Positions 26,623 to 35,937 of a stretch of DNA of 64,000 nucleotides are shown here, piece after piece. Made by a program: the position numbers and the translations under genes. Position 1 is the first letter of the stretch; every line of letters starts with the position of its first letter. The DNA is from Sporosarcina globispora (GTDB lineage Bacteria > Bacillota > Bacilli > Bacillales > Cytobacillaceae). Location: NCBI RefSeq assembly GCF_001274725.1, contig NZ_LGUF01000007.1, forward strand, positions 5,275,658-5,339,657, in the 5' to 3' direction. The notes under the pieces are model-generated. The model searched no databases. It was not told the DNA's origin and saw only the letters and a program-made list of their open reading frames with translations.

Positions 26623-27600
26623 CTAATTCCTCTTCCGCTCTTTCCTTAACAAATAAACAAAATATGGAGCACCGATAATGGCCGTCATAACACCAACTGG
26701 AACTTCTCTTGGAATAATGATTACCCTGCCAATGCTGTCACCAATCAACATTAAATTTGCCCCAATTAATGCAGCTAATGGAATGATATATTGATGTCTC
26801 CCTCCTACAAGCTGGCGAGCGATATGAGGAGCAATAAGTCCAATAAAGCCGATTGAACCTACCGATGCCACTGATACTCCTGCAAGGGAAACAGAAAGAA
26901 GCAATAGCAAAAATCGTTGGCGAATGATATCAAGACCTAAAGCCTTACTATATTCATCTCCTAGCTGAAATACATTAAGCTTTTGGTATTGCGACCATGA
27001 AATTGGAAGTAGAATCATGATCCATGGAAGGAGAGATAACACCTCATTCCATCCTCTACCCCATAGGCTTCCTGACATCCACAACAAAGCCATATTTATA
27101 TCAGTAGGAAATTTAACAATCAAATATTGAATTCCTGCTTGAAAAATCGCTCCTACTGCAATACCTACTAGCGTAAAAGCAGCCGGACTTATTGTCAAAC
27201 GCTTACTTATAATTAAAAGTAAAATAAAAGCGAAAAATGCACCGAAAAGAGCTGCAGCTGGTAAGACATATGCAGGTGAATCTGGAAAGAGAAAGATCAC
27301 CAATGCCGCAAAGAAGCCCGCACCTTTTGTTACACCAATGACATCTGGACTTGCTAACGGATTACGAACAAGACTTTGCAAAATAACCCCTGCCACTGCT
27401 AATCCAAAGCCTGCAAGAATACTTATCACACTGCGAGGCAGACGGTATTCCATAACAATAAATGAAAACTGAGAATCCTTTTGCATAACGCTTGAGAACA
27501 AGTCTGGAAGAGAAATCGTTACAGTACCAACACTTAAGGATATGGTGAAGAAAATCACCATCAACAGAAAGGAAAAAATTACAATCATTATTTTTCTCAT
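26623..27600 (-). CDS. Iron-siderophore ABC transporter permease (FecCD family), second subunit
   Basis: A 325-aa FecCD-type permease with nine to ten membrane helices. Visible family signatures are YRLPRSVISILAGFGLAVAG near the N-terminus, ASPDVIGVTKGAGF, and GFIGLIAPHIARQLVGGRH with the glycine-rich ATPase-contact region. It would form a heterodimeric channel with the permease encoded immediately upstream, whose gene it overlaps by 4 bp. It is the last gene of the binding protein-permease-permease operon. No ATPase gene is present in the operon. Confidence 0.9.
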   Translation of the reverse strand: MRKIMIVIFSFLLMVIFFTISLSVGTVTISLPDLFSSVMQKDSQFSFIVMEYRLPRSVISILAGFGLAVAGVILQSLVRNPLASPDVIGVTKGAGFFAALVIFLFPDSPAYVLPAAALFGAFFAFILLLIISKRLTISPAAFTLVGIAVGAIFQAGIQYLIVKFPTDINMALLWMSGSLWGRGWNEVLSLLPWIMILLPISWSQYQKLNVFQLGDEYSKALGLDIIRQRFLLLLLSVSLAGVSVASVGSIGFIGLIAPHIARQLVGGRHQYIIPLAALIGANLMLIGDSIGRVIIIPREVPVGVMTAIIGAPYFVYLLRKERKRN

Positions 27601-28616
27601 GCTAGTGATGCTCCTTTCTTGCGAGCTAAATAAATGAAGAAAGGTCCACCAATTATCGCGGTTAAAATTCCAACAGGAGACTCATAAGGGTAGGCAATAA
27701 AACGACTGAAGAAATCTGCATAAACAAGAAGCATACCTCCTAAAAGTCCTGTAAATGGAACGAGTAAACTTAACCTATTGCCTGCTAGCGAACGAGCAAT
27801 ATGTGGAACGATAAGACCGATAAAACCAATCGGCCCACAGGTTGCAACTGCAGAGCCAGCCAATAAGATGACTACAAGCATACCACACAATTTAACAAAC
27901 AGAATTCGCTGACCTAATCCAACTGCAACATCATCGTTAAGTAACAATAGCCTAAAAGAAGGCAGCATCAATAATAAAACAGTCACCCCAATTGCTGACC
28001 ATGGTAAAATGGTTTGAATTTCAAGCCAACTTGCTTGATCGACCGCTCCTACTAGCCAAAACATCATACTATCTGTAGACTGCTCGTTCATGATAATTAA
28101 TCCTTCTGTCAAGGAGGATAATAAAAAATGTACGGCTATTCCTGCTAACGCTAACTGAATAGGCTGTTTTTGCTGGATTCCTGCTAATGAGAAAACGAGA
28201 AATGCCCCAAGGACTGCACCAAGAAAAGCAAAATAAATGGAAGCTGTTAAAGTAAAGTGCGAAAACATAATTAAACCGATAACAACTGATAAGGAAGCTC
28301 CCGCATTAATCCCAAAAACATGTGGTGAAGCAATCGGATTTCTCGTTATCAATTGTGTCAGTAATCCTGCTAATGCCATATGGCATCCAATAATAAAGGC
28401 CATAATTGTTCTGGGCATTCTTAACGTTTGAATATAAAGATGTTCTTTAGTTTGACCTTGAAAGGTTATCGCCTCAAATAACACCCTCCACGAAATGGCA
28501 GCTTGTCCCCATTTAAGGCTTATAAGAAAACCGATGATTATAAATAATAAAGTAACGGAAAAAAGTAAGAGCAGAAACAATTTATGCTTCTGCTTTCTTA
28601 CTGGAAATCTGCTCAT
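27597..28616 (-). CDS. Iron-siderophore ABC transporter permease (FecCD family), first subunit
   Basis: A 339-aa FecCD-type permease with about nine helices. Signatures include LRMPRTIMAFIIGCHMALAG, NPIASPHVFGINAGAS and GFIGLIVPHIARSLAGNRLS. It lies 1 bp after the binding-protein gene and overlaps the second permease gene, so the three are co-translated. In Bacillus such pairs take up ferric siderophores or ferric citrate with the help of an ATPase that is sometimes encoded elsewhere (YusV in B. subtilis). Confidence 0.9.
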   Translation of the reverse strand: MSRFPVRKQKHKLFLLLLFSVTLLFIIIGFLISLKWGQAAISWRVLFEAITFQGQTKEHLYIQTLRMPRTIMAFIIGCHMALAGLLTQLITRNPIASPHVFGINAGASLSVVIGLIMFSHFTLTASIYFAFLGAVLGAFLVFSLAGIQQKQPIQLALAGIAVHFLLSSLTEGLIIMNEQSTDSMMFWLVGAVDQASWLEIQTILPWSAIGVTVLLLMLPSFRLLLLNDDVAVGLGQRILFVKLCGMLVVILLAGSAVATCGPIGFIGLIVPHIARSLAGNRLSLLVPFTGLLGGMLLVYADFFSRFIAYPYESPVGILTAIIGGPFFIYLARKKGASLA

Positions 28617-28617
28617 T

Positions 28618-29571
28618 TTATTTCTCTCCTAAATTTTCCACAATGTCCTCAGCCATTTTTTCTGAGCTTATTAGCCCGCGCGACAGTGCCCAATCTCTTC
28701 GTTCAACCGTAAAAACTTTGTTCGTTTTTACAGCGTCAATCCCTTGCCATAAAGGATTTTTTTTCCATTCATCGACAATAGTGTTTTCTGTAGCTGGAAG
28801 CAAGAATATTGCTTGTGGATTCGTTTCAACAAGCTGCTCTAAGCTTAACTCTGGATATGAATCCTCACTTTTTACAGGATCATCAAAGCCAATACTTGCT
28901 AAAAAAGAGCCAGTATAAGAATGATCAGAATGTGCAAAGAAACCTTCTGGATTTGTTACAGCTGGCAACACTGTCATATCCGTGTCTCCCAGCTTTTGCT
29001 TCGCTTCTTCAATTTTTTGTTTATGTTCTTCTAAACGTGCTTTACCTTCTGCTTCTTTTCCAACTGCTTTGGCAATGAGTAAATAGTTATCAAGCATTTG
29101 ATTATAATCAGCTTGATGATCATCTAACACAATTGTAGGGGCAATTCCTTTTAACTGATCATATATCGCTTTATGGTGATTTAGATCTGCAATAATTAAA
29201 TCGGGTTGTAATGAACTTAGTATTTCGATATTTGGTTCATAACGAGAACCAATTGACGTATAATCATTTAATTTTTCTTTTACATCATCCATGAAAAGAT
29301 CTGGATTATCGTCATCCGCTATCCCAATAGGCTGAACATCCAACGTCATAAGTGCATCTGTATAACTAAATTCTAGAACAACAATTTTTTCAGGCCTTTT
29401 GTCTAGGACTGTTGTCCCAAGAGCATGTTCAATTTCAATTGCCTCTTCCTTATTGTTTTTTTGCACTTCTGTTTTTGCTTCATTTTTTCCAGAATTGCCA
29501 CACGCAATAAGACTTAAGATAAGTGCGCTAATCACAGCAAAGCTTAGCATACGTTTTATCCACTGGTGCAT
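28618..29571 (-). CDS. Iron-siderophore/ferric citrate-type substrate-binding lipoprotein
   Basis: A 317-aa binding protein with a lipoprotein signal: hydrophobic segment ISALILSLIACG, with C24 as the lipidated residue. The mature protein is a class III (helical-backbone) siderophore-binding fold with LDKRPEKIVVLEFSYTDAL and LQPDLIIADLNHHK. The sequence looks closest to the YfmC/FecB-type ferric citrate binders, but schizokinen-type ligands are possible. First gene of the operon; a perfect Fur box lies 25 bp upstream of the start codon, so iron repression is very likely. Confidence 0.88.
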   Translation of the reverse strand: MHQWIKRMLSFAVISALILSLIACGNSGKNEAKTEVQKNNKEEAIEIEHALGTTVLDKRPEKIVVLEFSYTDALMTLDVQPIGIADDDNPDLFMDDVKEKLNDYTSIGSRYEPNIEILSSLQPDLIIADLNHHKAIYDQLKGIAPTIVLDDHQADYNQMLDNYLLIAKAVGKEAEGKARLEEHKQKIEEAKQKLGDTDMTVLPAVTNPEGFFAHSDHSYTGSFLASIGFDDPVKSEDSYPELSLEQLVETNPQAIFLLPATENTIVDEWKKNPLWQGIDAVKTNKVFTVERRDWALSRGLISSEKMAEDIVENLGEK

Positions 29572-29595
29572 ATGTTGTTCCCCCTCAAGTGATTA

Positions 29596-29610
29596 TGATA
29601 ATTATTATCA
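29596..29610. promoter_or_regulatory. Fur box of the siderophore uptake operon
   Basis: TGATAATTATTATCA is a perfect match to the 7-1-7 Fur consensus TGATAATNATTATCA, upstream of the binding-protein gene. Confidence 0.9.
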
Positions 29611-29665
29611 ATTAGGTTTTATTTTATGTGTTATCACTTGGATTGAACATATCAAAATGCAAGAA

Positions 29666-30493
29666 TTAGCATGTCTTATTTTTAGATTTCTCCGCATTTT
29701 CACGAAAAAACGTTGGAGAGCAGCCAACCTCTTTTTTAAAGCTGCGGCTGAAATGAAAATAATCAGTGAAGCCAACTCTTTTTCCTATTTCCTTCGCAGT
29801 TATATTGGATTGCACTAAGTATTGTTTTGCTTTTTCAATTCGAAGTTTCAATAAATAAGATTTCACTGTCATATCCGTAAGCTTTTTAAATAACACAGTA
29901 TAATGACCTACACTTAAACCAGCCCTTTCAGCAAGCTGTGGGAGCTTTATATCAAGCATATAATGCTCGTTTAAATATGAAACCGTTTCCTTAATTAAAC
30001 TCATTGTTGTCTTCGTTTCCTTTTTCTTCGCTGACTCATACAAATATATATATAAAATTCTTTCAAGCATAAGCCGTTCTCGAATCAACTGAACTTCAGG
30101 ATCCTCATTGGTATCTTTATTATTATGTAAGGTTCGGATCCGCATAAGCTCGTCAGCCATATAAAATATTTTTTCTTCACTAATGGAATACAGAGGACCG
30201 CGTAATGTCCACTCTTGATTTTCTGGAAAAAGTTGATAGGTAATTAAAACATATTGGGCTGACTTTGTTTTGGGGATTTCAATTGTAAAAGGGCTTTCTT
30301 TTCCATGGAGCGCAAAGCCTCCTGAACATATGAATGGGGGCTGATTTTCTGTAGTAATGGTTACATATCCATATTTTATAATAAGGATAGCATGATAATT
30401 AGATTGTAATTGATAGATTTTCGAAGTATCAAACAGTTGTATATCCTTAAATATCGGAATAATGGTAGCAAGTTGTTGTAAGCTCAATGGCAA
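29666..30493 (-). CDS. AraC-family regulator of the siderophore uptake genes
   Basis: A 275-aa protein with a C-terminal AraC/XylS domain: the first helix-turn-helix (KLPQLAERAGLSVGHYTVLF) and the second (TAKEIGKRVGFTDYFHFSRS). The N-terminal 150 residues are a cupin-like sensor. In Bacillus, AraC regulators such as Btr sit beside ferric siderophore operons and activate them when the siderophore is bound. This gene is directly upstream of the operon on the same strand, 94 bp before the binding-protein start, with the Fur box between them. Confidence 0.85.
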   Translation of the reverse strand: MPLSLQQLATIIPIFKDIQLFDTSKIYQLQSNYHAILIIKYGYVTITTENQPPFICSGGFALHGKESPFTIEIPKTKSAQYVLITYQLFPENQEWTLRGPLYSISEEKIFYMADELMRIRTLHNNKDTNEDPEVQLIRERLMLERILYIYLYESAKKKETKTTMSLIKETVSYLNEHYMLDIKLPQLAERAGLSVGHYTVLFKKLTDMTVKSYLLKLRIEKAKQYLVQSNITAKEIGKRVGFTDYFHFSRSFKKEVGCSPTFFRENAEKSKNKTC

Positions 30494-30574
30494 ATCATCC
30501 CTTTGTAAAAATTTTTAATACGATCATCTTTAGAATGTAGATTCACTGATAGGATATGAAATGAGAAAGAGACC

Positions 30575-30840
30575 TTAGCTTTTCAGTAAGATCTCTAAGC
30601 AAATTTTATTATCTTGATCACCACATAAATCATATGTTAAGCAAAACAGACAGCCAGATTTCGGTTCAATGATAATGCTTGCTTCAGTATCATACTATTT
30701 CTTTAATGTCTTGAGTCATCACCTCTAAAGGTGTCCCTGCTTTCACAATTTTCCCCGTATTCATCGTAATTATATGAGCCGAAAAACTTGCAGCATGATA
30801 TAAATCATGTGAACCATGACAACCGTAAGATTTACTTGTT
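30575..30840 (-). pseudogene. C-terminal relic of a siderophore ABC transporter ATPase
   Basis: The minus strand reads TVVMV, then after a frameshift HDLYHAASFSAHIITMNTGK and IVKAGTPLEVMTQDIKEIV, then after a second shift DTEASIIIEPKSGC and FCLTYDL. This is the H-loop and C-terminal end typical of FecE/FhuC/YusV-type ATPases (VxHDLN.AARF, ..GxPLEVMT, DPxxGxPxCLTYDL). The first two thirds of the gene, with Walker A, signature and Walker B, are absent. A Fur-like box 155 bp upstream may be its old promoter. Confidence 0.8.
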
Positions 30841-31200
30841 CAATTAATTTTCTAATAGATTAGAACATCTAATTGATTTGCTATTTTAAATAGGTTTCCT
30901 GTTCGTACAGTTCAACAAATTAATACATACTTTTTCATGACAGCCAACTAATAGACCATCAACTAGGAATTGTGCCATTCATATAGCTTTTCACTTGATA
31001 ATAATTCTCATAGTTAGTTAAATGTAACTTTTTCATGAAGCGCTGTCAATGATTGTTTTTATGGAGAAATGAAAGAGGAAAGGTTTACTGATCAACAATA
31101 AAACCCCTATATCACTAGTGTTTTATGCAAAGAAAAAATCCTCCATAATGGATAAGTCAGATGGGAATCGTAGTTAACAATAAAGCAATTATCGGTACTG
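30841..31200. other. Gene-free stretch after deletion of the ATPase gene
   Basis: About 360 bp of AT-rich sequence without a supported ORF. It contains a Fur-like box at 30996 and a weak hairpin near 31105. Confidence 0.4.
30996..31010. promoter_or_regulatory. Fur-like box upstream of the ATPase relic
   Basis: TGATAATAATTCTCA matches the Fur 7-1-7 consensus with one mismatch. Confidence 0.6.
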
Positions 31201-31232
31201 AAAAAGGATCTTCGGCTGGAAGATCCTTTTAG
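31201..31232. terminator. Terminator hairpin
   Basis: AAAAGGATCTTC and GAAGATCCTTTT make a 12-bp stem with a 4-nt loop and T-rich flanks on both strands. Confidence 0.75.
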
Positions 31233-31394
31233 CTTTATTGAATAAGTACTATATGATCCTGTATCTTTTCTTACTAACAATTACCAGTAGTAAACACTTG
31301 AACACCTATTAGGCAGTCTCCAAAAGTCAGGAGAAATGAAGGTTTTTTCAGCTTTTCTTTAATACCTGCCGCTCTTCTTTATCCATTCTTACAT

Positions 31395-31430
31395 AAAATG
31401 AGCGCCATCCTTGTTTTGGATAGGCGCCCT
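31395..31430 (-). terminator. Terminator of the nitroreductase gene
   Basis: On the minus strand GCGCCTATCC pairs with GGATGGCGC (one bulge), followed by TCATTTTA, close after the stop codon. Confidence 0.6.
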
Positions 31431-31445
31431 TTAATAATGAAATAC

Positions 31446-31937
31446 TTATGATAAATGCTTGATCTTCCTGTCAATCGGAGTACGCTCCTTGGCAGCCGGT
31501 ACTTCTTCAGGAAAACCGACTCCCAGAATACCGACTACATCGTAATCATCAGGGACATGCAAAGTATTTCTGGCTTTATCAGAAATCCCCAGAGAAGACC
31601 AGAATGTCCCTACTCCTGATGCCCACGCCAGCAGCATAAAGTTCTGGATAAAGCATGATACTGCAGCCATATTCTCATTTCGTTCCAGATCTGAAGACCC
31701 ATGCTTGGATAAGATGGCCAGCACTACTGGTGCATTGCCAAAATCAGTTTTATGATTCAGCTTAGCTCTTGTTTCAGGACCAACAAATAATACTTCCCAC
31801 GGCTCCGTCATTTTATGGTTCGGTGCCATGCTGGCAGCCTGCAGCCATGATTTTAATAAATCTTGATCCATCTTGTCAGATTTAAACTTTTTGATGTTGC
31901 GGCGGCTCGTGATTACTTTCTGTATATCCAATGTCAA
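31446..31937 (-). CDS. Nitroreductase-family protein
   Basis: A 163-aa FMN-dependent oxidoreductase-like protein. The N-terminal SRRNIKKFKSD contains the Arg-Arg pair that binds the flavin phosphate, followed by AASMAPNHKMTEPWEVLFV and, in the C-terminal part, AWASGVGTFWSS and GILGVGFPEE. At 163 residues it is at the short end of the family, similar to YdjA-like nitroreductases. Substrates of such enzymes include quinones and nitroaromatics. The gene is monocistronic with its own terminator. Confidence 0.85.
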   Translation of the reverse strand: MTLDIQKVITSRRNIKKFKSDKMDQDLLKSWLQAASMAPNHKMTEPWEVLFVGPETRAKLNHKTDFGNAPVVLAILSKHGSSDLERNENMAAVSCFIQNFMLLAWASGVGTFWSSLGISDKARNTLHVPDDYDVVGILGVGFPEEVPAAKERTPIDRKIKHLS

Positions 31938-32069
31938 TCTCCCCTTTATACTGTTTGAATGATGTAAAGGTTTGTTCTTTCATAAACCCTCCGGAATATC
32001 TTTTGTTCTACAGAAAATAATAAAGAAACCCATCTCCAAAAGCAATCAACAAAAAATCTGGTTCTCAAC

Positions 32070-32110
32070 AGAAAAAAGCCTAATTTCTATGAATTCATGA
32101 AGAAATTAGG
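32070..32110 (-). terminator. Terminator of the DUF3231 gene
   Basis: On the minus strand CCTAATTTCT and AGAAATTAGG form a 10-bp stem followed by CTTTTTTC. Confidence 0.8.
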
Positions 32111-32125
32111 ATTTCTTTAATATTT

Positions 32126-33109
32126 TTATACATCCATCCGCGGCGCTTCCTCCAGCCAACCGTTGGAAATCATAATTTTTACGCCCTCTCGTATATAATC
32201 ATAAACCTCCATTCCAAATTTGCCAAAACTCAGACTCAAATCATTGCGAAGACTGAATCCAATGCCAAATCCCTGACCTCCAATACTAAAGCCGCACAAA
32301 AGATAGGTACAAAATATCATTAGTTTATCCGAAAAAGGAGCCTCTGTTGAATTTGTCACTGTTCCCCCTGAAGTAGCAGGCGTCTGGATATCATTTTGAA
32401 GAAGTTTTTCCCCCTGCTCTTTAATAATTTCTTTCGAAAGCTCTTTGCCTTTTAAAAAATATTTTTTAACTTCTTCTTCTTTTGCGCATTGGGCAAATCC
32501 AGACATCAGCTGCATGCCAGTGATGTTCATTTCAATCCCGTGATACAGAAGTCCGAACTCTACAGCATTAATAGGGCGCTTCCGTCCAAGAATATTCGTT
32601 CCCTTCAAATAGTTATTATTGGTTACATAATCAGCTGATTTAGGCAAATTTATTAAGGTGGGACTTGGAAGCAGACCTTCTTCCAAAAGAAGTTGTGTAA
32701 ATTTATCATAGTATTCCTGAGTTAATGCGGTCATGTCCCTATAAAGCTTAATAATATCCTTTCGATAAGACATGGTTAAATGAAGGACATACATGCCCAT
32801 GCTTATTTCCTTTAAGATCCGGCAAAACATGATATCAAATCCGTTCTCATACAATCTTGGAGCGTTCAAATGAACATCTTGATCCGTAAAGCCGATTGGG
32901 ACAGCAGCCCCCTCATTTTGAAGAATGTTTTTAACTTCAACAACTTTGGGATGAAGTTTTTTCCACAATCCTGACATCAAACTTTTCGCTTTTTGATTAT
33001 CCGATTTCTCTATAAAGTATTCTAAAATCCGAAGAATCATTGTTTTTTTTTGATAGGTCATCCATAATGCACCCAGTTCGGTTGAACTGATTTTAGATTT
33101 TTCAGGCAT
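32126..33109 (-). CDS. DUF3231 family protein
   Basis: A 327-aa protein built of two related halves of about 160 residues, each an alpha-helical bundle of the DUF3231 type (first half from LGALWMTYQKK, second from VEFGLLYHGIEMN). Several Bacillaceae carry many paralogues of this family, some linked to spores, but no biochemical role is known to me. The start MPEKSKISS has GGAGGTG at ideal spacing; an upstream ATG would add 21 residues. It lies 66 bp after the EamA transporter gene on the same strand and has a strong terminator. Confidence 0.8.
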   Translation of the reverse strand: MPEKSKISSTELGALWMTYQKKTMILRILEYFIEKSDNQKAKSLMSGLWKKLHPKVVEVKNILQNEGAAVPIGFTDQDVHLNAPRLYENGFDIMFCRILKEISMGMYVLHLTMSYRKDIIKLYRDMTALTQEYYDKFTQLLLEEGLLPSPTLINLPKSADYVTNNNYLKGTNILGRKRPINAVEFGLLYHGIEMNITGMQLMSGFAQCAKEEEVKKYFLKGKELSKEIIKEQGEKLLQNDIQTPATSGGTVTNSTEAPFSDKLMIFCTYLLCGFSIGGQGFGIGFSLRNDLSLSFGKFGMEVYDYIREGVKIMISNGWLEEAPRMDV

Positions 33110-33175
33110 AAGAACACCTCCATTTTGACTAAAAAATAGTATGTGTTCTTTTGGATTTTCTATGCGACGCATGTC

Positions 33176-34060
33176 TTACTCTGTCCTTATTTCACTGCCT
33201 GAGTTTTTGGAAGATCCTATTAAAACTCCTATTCCCAGCATTAAGAGGGAAATCCCTAACCAGGAAGTCATGTTAAAGGATTCACCCAATAGGAACACAC
33301 CTAATAAGGCGGCTGTTAGAGGTTCTGCCAGCGCAAGTGTGACAGCTGTTGAAGAAGAAACATGGACAAGCCCTTTTGAAAAAAGAAAATAGGCGATGCC
33401 CGTAGCCAGGATCCCAAGGTGAAGACTGACCGTCAAACCTCGAACACTCCCAAGCCAGGACATATCAAAAACAAATAAAAATGGCGATAGCCAGATGGCA
33501 CTTAGTGTGAAAACGACAGCAACGACTGATAATGATGAATAATTTTCAACCAGGTCTCTGCTGACGAGCGTATAGCCTGCAAATGTCAAACCAGCCCCCA
33601 AAGCCATTAATAGGCCAATTGGATCTACATGAACCGAATCTTTGTTCATGAATAGCAGAACACAGCCTAAAATAGACAAGATTGTAGAACACCACCAAAT
33701 GGCAGCCGGGCGTTTTTTTAAATAGAGCCATTCAAGGAAACCCGATAAGATAGGCGCACTTCCGATCGCTGTCACCGTACCAATGGCAACCCCTGTAAGG
33801 GTGACCGCTGAGAAGAACAATGGCTGGTACAATGCCATACAAAGTGAAGCCATTATGGTGTTCTTGATTGGCCAATTTTTGAAGTTCAATTTTCCTGCCA
33901 GGAGAACCATGCATAATAAAAATAGACCTCCTGCTGCTAGCCTCGCAGCCCCAATGGCGATCGGGTGCGCGTTTTCAGGCGCAAGTGCCTGAGAGGTACC
34001 CGTGGTTCCCCAAAGCACTGCGGCAAGCAATATGTAAAATGGAGCCGTTTTCCCACTCAT
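33176..34060 (-). CDS. EamA/DMT-superfamily transporter
   Basis: A 294-aa transporter with ten membrane helices in two EamA repeats: the first starts at FYILLAAVLWGTTGTSQALA, the second at LLMALGAGLTFAGYTLVSRD. Members of this superfamily export amino acids, nucleobases or other metabolites, and the substrate cannot be read from sequence. The AraC-type regulator encoded just upstream on the same strand, about 90 bp away, probably controls it. Confidence 0.85.
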   Translation of the reverse strand: MSGKTAPFYILLAAVLWGTTGTSQALAPENAHPIAIGAARLAAGGLFLLCMVLLAGKLNFKNWPIKNTIMASLCMALYQPLFFSAVTLTGVAIGTVTAIGSAPILSGFLEWLYLKKRPAAIWWCSTILSILGCVLLFMNKDSVHVDPIGLLMALGAGLTFAGYTLVSRDLVENYSSLSVVAVVFTLSAIWLSPFLFVFDMSWLGSVRGLTVSLHLGILATGIAYFLFSKGLVHVSSSTAVTLALAEPLTAALLGVFLLGESFNMTSWLGISLLMLGIGVLIGSSKNSGSEIRTE

Positions 34061-34151
34061 TTTCTCACCTCAATAAAAAAGATAAAAAGAATCATTAAGC
34101 TTATCTTAGAAAATTCCCTGAGAATTTTCTTTACCAAGTTTAATATCCCTT

Positions 34152-34844
34152 TTATCCATTCTTAAGGATTCTATATTTTTGTGGTGCTATTCCTTCACAA
34201 CGGACGAACCATCGTGTAGAGGAGGAAGAATTTTCGAAGCCTAATTCCCCGCTGATCATCGACATGGACCAGGCCGTTGACATTAATAAATGCTTCGCCT
34301 CTTTCAAGCGAAGCTCGGATATGTAAGCTTTGGGGCTTTTCCCGGTTTTCTTCTTAAACCAGGCCGAATAATAGGCTGGGTGGTAATGTTCGATTTGCGC
34401 TAAAGTCTCTAATCCGATGGATTCCTTAAAATGCTTATGAATATAGTCAATGGAAGGGGGCCTGGCGATTTGAAGTTTGCTTGTCACATACCTGGTCAAA
34501 TCTGCTAAGGAGGATCCATTCCCCTGACTCCTCGCCTCTTCGAGCAGCAAATAACGGATCGAAGCCCATTGCTGATCCACCCCAATATACATGCTGTTTG
34601 TCTCTTCCGGCAAATATGGCGACGGGATATCCAGGATCAAAAATTCATTCCGGTCCATCGACCGATAGTTATGATCAAACCCTGGCGGAAGATAAAAACA
34701 ATAATCGGTGTCAAGCCTGATCTCCTGCCACTTCGTCTGAATATCCAGGGATCCCTGCAAGGGAAAAAGAAATTGGCCAAACTCGTGCTGGTGCGAATGA
34801 AACTCTCTGGAATAGGATCTTTTTTCGCAGGTGATGCTTTCCAT
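34152..34844 (-). CDS. AraC-family transcriptional regulator with cupin N-terminus
   Basis: A 230-aa regulator. The N-terminal half is a small cupin (EFHSHQHEFGQFLFPLQGSL has the conserved histidines), the C-terminal half an AraC-type double helix-turn-helix (LAQIEHYHPAYYSAWFKKKT, then SMSMISGELGFENSSSSTRW). GGAGGGAG lies just upstream of the start. It is upstream of, and co-directional with, the EamA exporter gene, which is its most likely target. Confidence 0.82.
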   Translation of the reverse strand: MESITCEKRSYSREFHSHQHEFGQFLFPLQGSLDIQTKWQEIRLDTDYCFYLPPGFDHNYRSMDRNEFLILDIPSPYLPEETNSMYIGVDQQWASIRYLLLEEARSQGNGSSLADLTRYVTSKLQIARPPSIDYIHKHFKESIGLETLAQIEHYHPAYYSAWFKKKTGKSPKAYISELRLKEAKHLLMSTAWSMSMISGELGFENSSSSTRWFVRCEGIAPQKYRILKNG

Positions 34845-34987
34845 TTCGCTCCCTCCTGATCGTGTTTTAGTTAATTATAATCCTAAACTATGAGGGATTA
34901 AAGATTGGAGAACGAATCTGAGAATTCAAAACGAATAAAAAACGCCAAATGTCACATGATAATGAAAAAAATTGGGGTGGCATCCGG

Positions 34988-35443
34988 ATGGCAAATATCT
35001 TTAGAATAACCAATGCGATTATATTATGGGCTATAGTTATTATGTTTCTTCCAAAGAAATTATTTAAAAAATACTTACCGGTTACACTATTTTGTTCAGG
35101 TAATTTGCTTATACTCTCTCTTCTTAACTTCATCTTTAAATGGTGGAATGTAAAAGGCGGCACTAAATATCTTATATTCGATGACCTTGCTTTTATATAC
35201 GGCCCATTTTTCACCATAAACCTGTGGGTATTTCATTTTACATATGGAAAATTCTCGATCTATGCCTTAAGCAATCTCATCATGGATCTATTATTCGCTT
35301 TCCCATTGAGTGCACTGTTCCAAAAAATAGGCCACTATAAGTTAAATAAATTAAATTCAATAGGTTTATTTATTATGTATTATGCCTTCGCATTAATAAA
35401 TTACGGCTTTCAAATTCTTTTCGAAAAAGAAGTTAACCACTAA
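34988..35443 (+). CDS. Small multi-pass membrane protein, CBO0543-like
   Basis: A 151-aa protein with four to five membrane helices (for example ITNAIILWAIVIMFLP, YLIFDDLAFIYGPFFTINLW and SIGLFIMYYAFALINYG). The arrangement is like the CBO0543 family of small Firmicutes membrane proteins, which has no known function. I start at MANIFRITN, which has GGGGTGG upstream; the frame is open 13 codons further. It stands alone between the AraC gene and the DUF4181 relic. Confidence 0.65.
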   Translation: MANIFRITNAIILWAIVIMFLPKKLFKKYLPVTLFCSGNLLILSLLNFIFKWWNVKGGTKYLIFDDLAFIYGPFFTINLWVFHFTYGKFSIYALSNLIMDLLFAFPLSALFQKIGHYKLNKLNSIGLFIMYYAFALINYGFQILFEKEVNH

Positions 35444-35478
35444 AAAAACAAGGACTGCCGGGAGTTTCTTCGGCAGCC
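35442..35478 (-). terminator. Terminator facing the DUF4181 relic
   Basis: On the minus strand GGCTGCCG and CGGCAGTCC pair and are followed by TTGTTTTTTT. Confidence 0.55.
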
Positions 35479-35542
35479 TAACAAAACCGGCACATCACAA
35501 AGCCCCTTTGATCATAGCCGCCTGTTTGACAGCTAAATCAAC

Positions 35543-35830
35543 CTATAGCATCCAAAGAAAATCAGTCTTAATAACGATGAATAACAATAATAAAGTAAAT
35601 ACCAGCTGGCAGAGGGTTACAACAAAAGCCTTGCGATTTTCTGCATTTCCACTCCATAAAAGCTCTAGCTATTTCGGACATAACGATAAAAATAATCAGG
35701 AGAAACCACGGTAAACCATTCGAGCGGGTCCCTCGTAATGTTTAAAGCGTATCCGATCAGGAGGATAACTAAAAAGCCAACCCGAATGGTCCAATCCAAT
35801 TTCTTATGTTCTGCACGACAGGAACACTGC
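35543..35830 (-). pseudogene. DUF4181-family membrane protein pseudogene
   Basis: On the minus strand, three frames joined give EHKKLDWTIRVGFLVILLIG, ALNITRDPLEWF, then WFLLIIFIVMSEIARAFMEW, then AENRKAFVVTLCQLVFTLLL ending at DFLWML-stop. This matches the DUF4181 pattern of two membrane helices separated by RAFMEWKYAENRK. Two frameshifts separate the pieces and the N-terminus is missing. Confidence 0.7.
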
Positions 35831-35937
35831 GTTAACTTACCTGTTCTACGGATGCGGGAGGAAAAAGTTCCCTTTCTTTAATTGACTGCTTTCTTACAGG
35901 CCGTGTTCTGCAGACTGTAAATATGAGCGGAACGCCT

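Noticed and set aside
33141..33392. Plus-strand open frame opposite the EamA gene
   Set aside because: It is a shadow of the real coding strand, without its own signals.
34949..34987. Longer N-terminus for the CBO0543-like protein
   Set aside because: The earlier ATG has no ribosome binding site; GGGGTGG favours the ATG at 34988.
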